Positions 36,101-43,544 of a DNA stretch of 64,000 bases are shown here, piece by piece. The first letter of the stretch is position 1; each line of letters begins with the position of its first letter. The position numbers and the translations under genes are program-made. Origin of the DNA: Cyanophora paradoxa (taxonomy: Eukaryota; Glaucocystophyceae; Cyanophorales; Cyanophoraceae); assembly GCA_004431415.1 (NCBI GenBank), contig QPMI01000096.1, positions 140,114-204,113 on the forward strand, in the 5' to 3' direction. The notes below the pieces were generated by a model that did no database searches, was not told where the DNA came from, and saw nothing but the letters and a program-made list of their open reading frames with translations.

Positions 36101-37394
36101 TTGCAATTGGATGCCTTCGCTTTGACGAGTCAGCGCACGTGCACGTACCCCGCTCAATGGAGACCCCCCCAACTTCTAGCTGGTTCCAGCTGACGCTAAA
36201 CCGCGTTTCAGTCGGGCAACGAGAAAGATTTGTACACTTGCTGAATCAATTTGAGCGTACGTCTTCTGAGCGTCCGTTTCCGAGATCCAAAATCCAGCTG
36301 GCTCCTTTCCAGGGTCGTTTGGCTTGTAAAGATTGAAGCAAGCGGCTTTACTGGGATCTCCTCCCTCCGAACGGACCGCCTCGGACTTGTATTCGCTTGC
36401 CTGACAGCTGATAGTTCGCGATCGCGTCACGCACACCGTATGCAAAGACTCGGCGATCGCGAGCCACGGGAATTTGCTTACGCTCTCCAAAAATTGCTGC
36501 CAACCCCCTTCGTCCACAGACCTTGCTCGCCCGTGCAGTTCAGGTCCTGTCACAGTGTACACGTGCAGTTGCGATTAGATTTTATATATAATAGCAAGAG
36601 ACCGAGACGTCGACAGCCTGGCAGTTCGGAGTCGGGATAACCGAAGATTTACCTTGTAGCAGACTCTACTTTGGGTGCCTGTGCGAAATTCGCCTTACAT
36701 TAATTAAATTGATCTACAAATCCGGAGGTGCCCAAACCATAGTCGACGTCAGGAATGCGGTTCAAATTTTCGCACCCGTGTCGACAATCATCCCGCCGAC
36801 CTTCAGCGGCTCCCAAGGGACTCTGCGCATGCGCCAGTCCGCGGCCACGCGTCAGCTGCAGCCTCTCGCGATCGACGCGTAGAAACAATTGAAATCCAAA
36901 GTAAAGCTGCTCGAATACGTGTACAGAGAATTTTCAGAGCTGTGCTCACGTTTTGCCGGCATCGGTTTCTCCAGATGAGCTCACGTCGAAGCAGGACGCT
37001 TTGCTGGGGTCGCCCGTCTGCTGAACTCCCATCGATTTATACCCGCTGTTCAGACATGCTTTCCAGAAGTCCTCGCCAACGCCGTCCGTCTTCACGCCCT
37101 GGGCGCCCAAACATCCGGCGTTCTGAGATTGGACGGACCCAGAGGACGCATAAGAGGCCCGCGCTCGAGGTGCTGGCAGCGCGCTCAGGCGCAAGCTCAT
37201 GATCAAGGCGCACCTTGAAGCACACCTTGGCGGCGTCACCTGCGCATATGCGTGTGCGTTGCGCCGGGGCGGGGCAGCGTTAGTTCTCTCGTACATAAAG
37301 CGGCTTATCGATCTAGAATTGGCCGCCGCTGAAGCGCACCCCTCAGAACTTCTGTGACCGGCCAACCCACGAGCTTCGTTGTCTCATTGCCCAT
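33199..37394 (-). CDS. Unrecognised protein with seven tandem W/VGG-GVGxDFW-GYKS repeats
   Basis: Start ATG 37392-37394 gives MGNETTKLVGWPVTEVL; stop TAA 33199-33201. Seven repeats of roughly 95 residues follow. Each has exon a (WxPxxVGGxxVxxG, phase 2 to 1), exon b (about nine residues ending VC[FY][KT], phase 1 to 0) and a longer exon c (CxGxQGLxTxGVGxDFWxACxxxGYKSxxVQ...CFxVxxxGES, phase 0 to 2). Exon c is itself split after FWxA in repeats two and three. Exon c copies start near 37127, 36544, 35967, 35166, 34683, 34170 and 33708. Each repeat carries about four Cys. The sixth exon a (repeat seven) is diverged, and the preceding GCATGC donor after MCFK (about 33.77 kb) is GC-AG. The C-terminus is acidic (DEDVAEVDEDASLE). 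No signal peptide or membrane helix is seen; the N-terminus (Gly2, Thr6) fits an N-myristoylation site. I do not recognise the family. Confidence 0.85.
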
Positions 37395-37876
37395 CGCTAT
37401 CACACTGTTTGACCGCTGAGCTATGTATGTAACTACAGCCGCTGAGCCTTAAGGCTTCGGATCTGCAGGGCCGATCCCGCGGCTATAGCTAGCGCTGCGC
37501 CGGAAACCGCGCCGCGATACTATGCTAGCACTGCGGCAATTGCACTGCGGCAATGCGACGGTCGGCCGCGGACGCGTAAGCTCGACCGATCTACTACCGG
37601 TAGCTCATGATCAGCGGCGCCGGCTATACCGGTAGGCTACTACGCCGCGACTCGGCGAGTCTACGCGTGGCGGCGTGGGGCCGCTGGGGCGGCGTTACGC
37701 CAGCGTACTACGGTATACAGTACGTAGTACGTACTCGCCGAATCGTGGGCCCGTGGCCCCGAGTCGTCACACGGCGTGGGCGGAGTACGCCACTGTACCG
37801 TAGTACGCGTGGGCCCCGCGCCGGGCCGCGCGGATGAACTGCAGCTGGGTCCTAGAGTCCTTGGCATAGGCTCCTA
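37395..37876. other. Intergenic region upstream of the repeat-protein gene
   Basis: Holds the presumed promoter of the seven-repeat gene on the minus strand. It is rich in short palindromes (GTACGTAC, ACCGGT, TAGCTA). No coding signal seen. Confidence 0.5.
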
Positions 37877-38122
37877 CCGTAGACGACTTAAATACCGCGC
37901 CACATATTACCGCGTTCTAAAATTTCGGCGCCGGTAGGCGCTTTAGCGCGGCACCAAATTAGCGCGTTTTCATCAATTTGGGGTACGGCCCATACAAAAG
38001 TGTTAGCAAATCTGAGCAAAAGACAATTACCGCGCTACCAAATTACCGCGTTATAAAACTTTTGAGCGCGGTAATTTGGTAGCGCAGTAGTTAAGTCAGC
38101 GCGGTATATAAGTCGTCTACGG
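37877..38122. mobile_element. Foldback MITE, 246 bp, TA target site
   Basis: Terminal inverted repeats of 24 bp with one mismatch start CCGTAGACGACTTA at 37877 and end with the complement at 38122. TA dinucleotides flank the element (37875-37876, 38123-38124), as for Tc1/mariner-type MITEs. Inside, a perfect 19-bp inverted repeat (38032-38050 with 38067-38085, loop 16 nt) contains CCAAATTACCGCG, and further partial copies of ATTACCGCG lie to its left. The element separates the intron-bearing cellular gene to the left from the intronless island to the right. Confidence 0.88.
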
Positions 38123-38125
38123 TAG

Positions 38126-38434
38126 CTACCGCCCAGCCTCAGGGCCTACCGGTATAGGCGCGGGGGCGAGGGGTGCCACCGCCGCGCGCGGCATGCGGCG
38201 GACCGGCCCGTCGAGCTCCGGGGCGGCCGCCGGGATCGCGCCCACCACGCGGGCCCAGTGCGCCCGGATCTCGTCGCGGAGCCCCGGGTCCGGGTCCGCG
38301 CACGCGGCGCTGCGCAGGGGGCCGCGCGTCGGCCACACCCGCGTCTCGGGGTGCGGCGCGAGGTCGGGCTTGAGCCCCTTTTCGATGCCCGGTTTATTTT
38401 CCTTGGCCCGCGCGCGCCCGGGGCGGCGCCGCTT
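38126..38434 (-). pseudogene. Small island ORF without start codon
   Basis: Open frame on the minus strand with protein-like composition (GLRDEIRAHWARVVGAI, about residues 45-60). There is no ATG between the upstream stop at 38435-38437 and the coding-like segment, so the 5' end is lost or shifted. The stop (38126-38128) lies two bases from the right edge of the foldback MITE. Function unknown. Confidence 0.45.
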
Positions 38435-38492
38435 TTATCCCCTGCGCCCGAATAAAGGGCCGCGCCTCGGTTCCGCGCGTCCGACGCCCCGC

Positions 38493-38953
38493 ATGGACGC
38501 GATACGGGAGGCCGCGCACGCTTCGGGGCTCGAGGTCGTCAACTCGAGCGGGGCGATGGCCCGCGATCCGCGGCGGGCGCTCGAGGTCATGCTGGCGGTG
38601 GCGCGCGCGCGCCCCACGGCGATCGTGGCGGCCGAGGTCTCGGGCGGAGCGGCGCTCGTCGCCCACTGCGCGTGCGATGCCCCGAGCGGATCGAGCGGGG
38701 CGACGCGGACGGGGCCCGTCGGCTCGTCGCGCGCGCCCGCCGCGCGGCCGACCCGACCGAGGACCCGCTCGGCATCGAAGAGGGGGTAGTGGAGGAGGAA
38801 GAGGATGCGAAAAATGGGGGAGAGGAGGAGGAGGGGGAGGGGGACCGCGGGGGGGCGGCAAACCCGCCCCCACCCCCCCCGCCCCCGGCCGCAGACGAAC
38901 CCGACGACGCGTGCGCGTGCATCCTTCCGCTCCGCCTCCTCCTCCTCAGGTGA
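38493..38953 (+). pseudogene. Small acidic island protein with one frameshift
   Basis: ATG 38493 starts a frame reading MDAIREAAHASGLEVV. Near 38660-38700 coding character passes to another frame (GDADGARRLVARARRAADP, then Glu-rich and poly-Pro sequence), which ends at 38953. A single missing base would join the two. An AATAAA-like box (about 38450-38456) sits about 40 bp upstream. The 3' end overlaps the convergent neighbour by 8 bp. Function unknown. Confidence 0.45.
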
Positions 38954-39230
38954 TGCGTAGGATCCCGTGCCGCGCGCGGATGTCGGCGAGGTACTCGCCG
39001 ATCGCCGAGGCCACGACGGGGCACTCGACGGCGGCGGCGCGCACGACGCTCTCGGCGTACCCCGGCGTCAGCTCCAGGAACGCGCGGCGGTCAAAGTACG
39101 GGATGGGCCGGCCGCGGTAGCAGTTGGGGCACCCGTCGTGCGGCGGGAGGGGCCTCGGCTCCATCCTCGGAGGAACCGGGTAGATGGGCGTCGGGAGGAC
39201 GACGTGGACGGGAGGTGCGTTCGACGCCAT
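38946..39230 (-). CDS. Small CxxC protein of the viral-like island
   Basis: 94 residues, ATG at 39228-39230. A Pro-rich N-terminus (residues 1-30) precedes a CPNCYRGRPI motif that could be half of a zinc site, then a helical C-terminal half (AAVECPVVASAIGEYLADI). It is transcribed divergently from the gene at 39308, with one AT-rich box shared in the 77-bp gap. Function not recognised. Confidence 0.6.
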   Translation of the reverse strand: MASNAPPVHVVLPTPIYPVPPRMEPRPLPPHDGCPNCYRGRPIPYFDRRAFLELTPGYAESVVRAAAVECPVVASAIGEYLADIRARHGILRIT

Positions 39231-39261
39231 CGCCGAGTCGCCCGGGCGGTCCTCGGACGGG

Positions 39262-39275
39262 GCGATAAATAGGCG
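39262..39275. promoter_or_regulatory. Shared TATA-like box of a divergent gene pair
   Basis: GCGATAAATAGGCG is the only AT-rich word in the 77-bp gap between the divergent starts at 39230 (-) and 39308 (+), about 35-40 bp from each. The plus strand reads GATAAATA and the minus strand CTATTTATC. In this GC-rich setting it is a likely bidirectional core promoter; this is inference from position. Confidence 0.5.
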
Positions 39276-39307
39276 GGCGCCGGCCGGCGCGCCCGTCCGC
39301 GAACCCG

Positions 39308-39595
39308 ATGTCCCTCTTTGCCGCGCCGCCCCCCTTGGGCGGTCCCGAGCCGGATCCCGCGACCCTCGCCGCGATCAAGACGTGCATCACGTGCGTGCAC
39401 TACCTCGCCGACCCCCACCGGGCGCGCGACGGCCTCTGCATGGCCTTTGCGGAGATCAACCCCGTCGACGGACTCCGCCAGACGAGGGCGCGGTGCAGCC
39501 GAGAGAGGCAGCACCTCCTCGGGAGGTGCGGGCCCGACGCGCACCGCTACCGCCCGCGCGGGGCTAGTGCGTCGAGGGGCCGCGCGAGGACGTGA
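39308..39595 (+). CDS. CxxC small protein of a family common in phages and large DNA viruses
   Basis: 95 residues. Pattern: TCITCVHY (residues 25-32), LCMAFAEINPVDG (about 43-55), then CSRER and RCGPDAHRYRP (about 74-84). The order CxxCxxY, Cx(n)DxVxG, C, CGxxAxxY resembles a family of short Cys-rich proteins seen in tailed phages and nucleocytoplasmic large DNA viruses; this is recalled, not searched. The four Cys probably bind zinc; the biochemical role is unknown. It overlaps the convergent neighbour by 32 bp. Confidence 0.65.
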   Translation: MSLFAAPPPLGGPEPDPATLAAIKTCITCVHYLADPHRARDGLCMAFAEINPVDGLRQTRARCSRERQHLLGRCGPDAHRYRPRGASASRGRART

Positions 39596-39938
39596 GGATC
39601 CGGGCGAGGAGATGCACCTTGTGCGCGATTCGTCCGTCCCCGCCCACCCTGCCGCCCACGACGGCCGCCCCGAGGGCGGAGCCCAGCTCCCGGGCGTGCG
39701 GCGGGATCTCCTCGTAGAGCTCCACGAAGCGCCGTCGTACCGCAGGGCACGCGCCGGCGGCGACGAGCAGGTAGGTCTCCGCCCGCGCGAGGTTCTCGTG
39801 CAATAGGTGCTGCTTCTCGCGGATGTAGCCGCACGGCTCGCCGTTTTCGCAGAATCCGCACGAGCGCGCCTGCTTCCAGTCGACGACCCGCCTATCGCAC
39901 CGCATCTTTTCGAAAAGAAAGGGGAACTCGCCTTCCAT
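39564..39938 (-). CDS. Small Cys-containing island protein
   Basis: 124 residues with an ATG start at 39936-39938. The N-terminus has CGFCENGEPCGYIREKQHLL (about residues 27-46), a possible zinc-binding cluster. An alpha-helical remainder (ARAETYLLVAAGACPAVRRR) ends with a basic tail. An AT-rich TATTAATAAAAA-type box (about 39976-39988) lies 40-50 bp upstream. The 3' end overlaps the gene at 39308-39595. Function not recognised. Confidence 0.6.
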   Translation of the reverse strand: MEGEFPFLFEKMRCDRRVVDWKQARSCGFCENGEPCGYIREKQHLLHENLARAETYLLVAAGACPAVRRRFVELYEEIPPHARELGSALGAAVVGGRVGGDGRIAHKVHLLARILTSSRGPSTH

Positions 39939-39999
39939 GCGTACGCGCGCGCGATCCGTGGGGGAGGGGGGCGCATTTTTATTAATACGCGAAACGCCC

Positions 40000-40300
40000 T
40001 CACCGGGCGCGCCGGGTTCCGACCCTCGGGCCAGCGTCCACGATCCCGGCCTCCATGGAACCCCCCGCGTCGGCGAGGAACCGCCGGATCGCCGTCGGCG
40101 CGCCCCGCGGTGTCGCGGCGGTCGCGTCGGGCCCCCAGCCCGCGACGAGGTCGGACCACAGGAACGGGTAGAGGTCGCCCTCGGTCAGGTCCGCGTCGCC
40201 CGAGGGGTCGCTCGGGATTCCCTCGGGGGGGTACGGGGTTGCGAGGGCCGCCTCTGGCGGCGCCCTTGTGCACCCCGCGGGGGACAGTGCGTAGCAGCTT
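40000..40300 (-). CDS. C-terminal part of an island ORF
   Basis: The segment reading LTEGDLYPFLWSDLVAGWG and ending PRVGTRRAR at TGA (40000-40002) looks coding. Upstream the frame stays open but composition becomes unconvincing, and a C7 run near 40228-40235 may hide a frameshift. The true start is not resolved. Function unknown. Confidence 0.4.
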
Positions 40301-41376
40301 CGTCTTCTACAGCCTGCTGGCGTTCCGGCAAGCCCGGGATCATCGCGCCCGCTGGCAGCTAGCGCAATCTCGGGAAAGATCGACAGCCGCGCCTGGCGGG
40401 TCCGGCGCCGATCTGGGCTCGTCCTGGATCGTACGCCGTGCGCGTAAGGACGCCCCGGGCGCGGCGGATCCCCCGCGTGCGCGCAGGTTGCTCTTCGGAC
40501 GCACCATCCAACAGCGCCCGGCAAAGTAGAAGGCGGCAGAGGCGGAGCGAGTAGGACCATTCCTCCCGCCAGATGACGCCGGCCTCTCGATGACCGGCGG
40601 CCGCCGAGGTTCCGCCGCACGGGGGTCCTCCTGTGCGTCTCCTCCGGCGCCGGGACTCTCCTCTCTGCTCCGCTCTCGGGTCCTCGTCCTCCGGCGGCCC
40701 GCGTCTCTCTCCTGCGGGCACCCGGGGCGCCCGCCAGCGGGTCGGCGACGGTGGAGCCTCGCCGCGGCCGCGCTGCGATCGGGGCAGGTGTCTGGCGGCG
40801 GCGGACTGGTTCTCACGCACTGGTGGCGGGAGCTCGAGGAGGAGGAACCGCGGCGCGAGGTGGCGGCTCACCCCTGGCAAACCGCTCCAGCGGCGGCCCC
40901 GCGCGGGTCGCCGTGGCGGAGTTGGGGCGCCGCGCGCCACCCGCAGTCGTCCCCTTTCTCTTTCTCTCGTCCTAGATATAGAAGTAGGAGTAGGCGACGC
41001 GCGCGACGCTACGTTTCTTTCTTTCTCGTCGTCTATCTCTGAGGTTGGGTTCCTTCGCAGATCCTTTCCTGCTTTCGTGACTCCTCGTAGGGATATGCCT
41101 CGTGCATCCTGGAATATAGGCTATTATGTACTGAGGTGTACGTGGGCAGGCTATCGGAAAACGAGAACCCTTGCTCCCCGCAGTACATAGGTCTGTTTTT
41201 TCAGGACCTTTTATGAGGATGGGCCCATGGGCAGCTGTCTTGCTATTCTCTACTTGTTAGTGAGGCAGACTGGTAAACTTCGGTTTTGGGTAGATTCGAC
41301 TTGTCTACTTTCGGAAGGGTCCGGTAGATTGATGTGGTAGTGCCGTCAATATACCGTCATTTTTGCAAAAAAAAAG
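40301..41376. other. Island segment without a convincing gene
   Basis: Open frames exist on both strands at 40.3-41.0 kb but are Arg/Pro/Ser-biased with no recognisable motif. From about 40960 to 41370 composition shifts toward T-rich sequence typical of untranslated or spacer DNA. Confidence 0.4.
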
Positions 41377-41394
41377 CCCGAGGGGTCGCTCGGG
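41377..41394 (+). terminator. Hairpin after an A-tract
   Basis: CCCGAG and CTCGGG form a perfect 6-bp stem around a 6-nt loop, directly after an A9 run (41367-41375). It lies in the spacer upstream of the small gene at 41553. A transcript-end or structural role is speculative. Confidence 0.35.
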
Positions 41395-41459
41395 GTCCCC
41401 CTCCCGGCGGGTCCGCCGGTCGCCCGTAGGGGGTACACCGACGCGACAAGGGTACCCTT

Positions 41460-41552
41460 CTCTCTTATATTATTATATTATATTATTTAATAGATTTCAA
41501 ATTCAAAACTAAAAAAGTAATAGATTGTATACTGTGGTAGTAGTCTACAAGC
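41460..41552 (+). promoter_or_regulatory. AT-rich upstream region of the small gene at 41553
   Basis: Contains repeated TATTATATTA words (about 41468-41490) and TTGTATACTG near 41525, within 90 bp of the start codon. This is a sharp contrast to the roughly 65-70% GC surroundings and is a probable promoter. Confidence 0.45.
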
Positions 41553-41807
41553 ATGGTCGGAGACTACCTCTACTACGATCTCCCCAAGGACGGCGAAAAG
41601 TCGCGCAGCTTTGGAAACACGGGGAAGCGCCTCCTCGCGATTCGCAAGCTCAAGCTCTACAACGTCACCCCCGACAAGCCGCTCGACGGCAAGATGCTGG
41701 ACGCCTACGACTACGCCCGCACGATCTCTCGCGTCTTCGGGCGCGCGATGTCCAAGGCCAAGCCGGGCAAGGAGCTCGACGTCCTCCTGGGCGGTTACAT
41801 GTGCTAG
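41553..41807 (+). CDS. Small basic island protein
   Basis: 84 residues, beginning MVGDYLYYDLPKDGEKSRSF and ending LLGGYMC. Lys/Tyr/Arg-rich, with no Cys except the last residue. It has an intact frame and a clear AT-rich upstream region, making it one of the best-preserved island genes. Size and charge would suit a structural or nucleic-acid-binding role, but no family was recognised. Confidence 0.65.
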   Translation: MVGDYLYYDLPKDGEKSRSFGNTGKRLLAIRKLKLYNVTPDKPLDGKMLDAYDYARTISRVFGRAMSKAKPGKELDVLLGGYMC

Positions 41808-41868
41808 GGGCGAAGCGGCTTTTTCCCCACCCTCTGTTCCCCGCCCATTTTTCTCGCTCGAATTCGAT

Positions 41869-42385
41869 TCACCGCCCTCTATCCGCAAGCCTCGGCGGCC
41901 TCGTCGCGCCGCGCCGGGGGCATCGGGCCGCGGCGCCGTCGCGCCGGACGCGACCGACAAAGGGCCGCACGAGGGCGAGGTAGGCGACGGGCAGGAGGGC
42001 GACCTGGGCCGCGGCGACGGCGAGGTGCGCCCCGCGGGGCCCACGCGGCCTCGTGCAGGCGCGCCCTCCGGATGGCGGCGTCGGCCTCGACGTCCCGGAG
42101 CGCCGCGACGAGGGTGATGGTTCCGTCCCGGGCGCGCGGCGAGGCCGCGGCGGCCGCGCACATCGAGGCGTTGGACGGACGCGGGCACGGGAGCGGCGGG
42201 CCCGACTCGGCGGCGCGTCGGAGCTCGGCGGCGGCGCGCGCGAGGAGCTCGCGGGCGGTGTCGAGTCGGGGCGCCGGGCAGCGTCTACGAGCCGGCCCGC
42301 CGGGCGCGCGCGACGCCGCGCGGCATCCCCCTCGTCCCCGCCTGAGCGCCCCTCCTCCGCTTCTTGATCGTGTGGTAGGACGCAA
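41869..42385 (-). pseudogene. Small C-terminally anchored island protein, frameshifted
   Basis: Coding-like sequence on the minus strand reads LDTARELLARAAAELRRA, then DGTITLVAALRDVEADAAI. Near 42025 it passes to another frame encoding a hydrophobic helix, LAVAAAQVALLPVAYLALV, followed by a basic tail. One extra G in a G4 run near 42036 would explain the shift. A tail-anchored membrane protein is likely; no family recognised. Confidence 0.45.
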
Positions 42386-42540
42386 AGTGGTTCTTCGATC
42401 CGCAAACGAAGCAGCAGTTGCCCTGCGCGCGCCGCATCGTCTCCATGAACTTGGGGTCCTCCCACGGGGCGCGCGCGATCCGCGGCGACGGTCGCGAGCG
42501 GGTCCCAGCGCAGGCCGCGCTCCCAGGGTCCGCCGAGGCG
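42285..42540 (-). pseudogene. Fragment with a zinc-knuckle-like CFVCGSKNH motif
   Basis: The minus-strand frame near 42365-42480 reads WEDPKFMETMRRAQGN, then CCFVCGSKNHFASYH, a CxxCxxxxHxxxxH arrangement like a variant zinc knuckle, followed by a basic stretch. Coding-like sequence upstream (LGGPWERGLRWDPLA) is in a different frame and stops near 42540, where plus-strand coding begins without a start codon on either side. Truncated gene of unknown function. Confidence 0.4.
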
Positions 42541-42922
42541 GTTGCGAACGACAAGGCCAAATACTTCAGCATCAAGCTCACGGCGAAGAACCTCTCGCTG
42601 CTGGTCCAGAAGAACCTCCCGGTCCCGCTCGGCATCCTCATCTTCCGTCCGTTCATCACCCACTACGCCGCGTCGGCGATCATGACGGTCAAGGGCGAGA
42701 CGACCGCGGAGATGCGGCCCGTCGGCGCCGCCCTCGTGGCGCGCGGCCTGACCGGGTCCGAGGCGATCCGCGCGGCGCGCGACGCGGCCACGCCCGAGGC
42801 GTCCCCCGCGTCGGACCGTCGGAGGGGCGACGATGCGCGCCGCGTACTACGACGCCCGCCTGCGCCCGGGCGACGAGGAGGAGTTTGCGCGTCGCTTCCC
42901 GGGAGACGCGCGCTCCTCCGTT
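42535..42922 (+). pseudogene. Island structural-like protein fragment without start codon
   Basis: The plus-strand frame is clearly protein-like: KAKYFSIKLTAKNLSLLV, VPLGILIFRPFITHYAASAI and MTVKGETTAEMRPVGAAL. A second frame (MRAAYYDARLRPGDEEEFA) begins at 42833. The pattern of a beta-rich segment with FRPF and a hydrophobic stretch recalls virion proteins of algal DNA viruses, but this is a weak, memory-based impression. The 5' end lacks a start and abuts an opposite-strand fragment. Confidence 0.4.
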
Positions 42923-43540
42923 TCACGCGTAGTACCCGCGATCGAAGCACGGCGGGCGCGGGACGCGCACGTCGACCATCACGTCGATCATCGGGTACCG
43001 ACGGCGGCGTTCGGGTTGACGATGGCGCGGGCGGCCGCCGGAGTGATGACGCTCGTCCCGAGCCCGTCGTCCTCGGCGAGGCGGGGCGCTTCCCACGCGC
43101 GCGTCCCGGTCGAGGTAGGCGTTGGCCTCGTGCGCCTCGCCCGGGTGGCGGCCCGCCCGTCCGCGCGCGCGCCGCCGCGAGCGAGGCGATCGACCCGGCG
43201 TACGCGGGGGCCGGCGGCTCCAGCCCCGGGTCGCCGGCACCGCGACGCGCACCTCGGACGCGGCCCTGCGCAGGCGCGGCCACAGCGCGAGCGCGGCGAT
43301 CGCCTCGCGCGCCGCGTCGGCCAGGACCGCCTGCGCCTCGTCGCGCGACATCTGCGGGACGCGGAGGCCGCGGTAGCGCCCGCCGTAGGTCTCCGTGTAC
43401 GAAACGTGCTGCTTCGGGTCGTACGTCTTCCCGACCTCGGAGCGGTTCAGCTTCAGGTTCGCCCGCTGCGCGGCCGCCTTCTTCCTCGGAGGGGTCTGCC
43501 AGCACTGGACCTCGACGAATTCCAGGCCGCCGTCGAACTG
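42923..43540 (-). pseudogene. Frameshifted island gene fragment
   Basis: Minus-strand coding runs through successive frames. It goes from KLNRSEVGKTYDPKQHVSY and YRGLRVPQMSRDEAQAVLA through GSIASLAAARA and EAHEANAYLDRD, then WEAPRLAEDDGLGTSVI, and ends PMIDVMVDVRVPRPPCF at the stop 42923-42925. Each shift can be explained by one or two bases missing in G/C or GC-dinucleotide runs. No start codon precedes the fragment; at about 43540 it meets the head of the plus-strand adhesin-like gene. Family not recognised. Confidence 0.45.
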
Positions 43541-43544
43541 CGCG

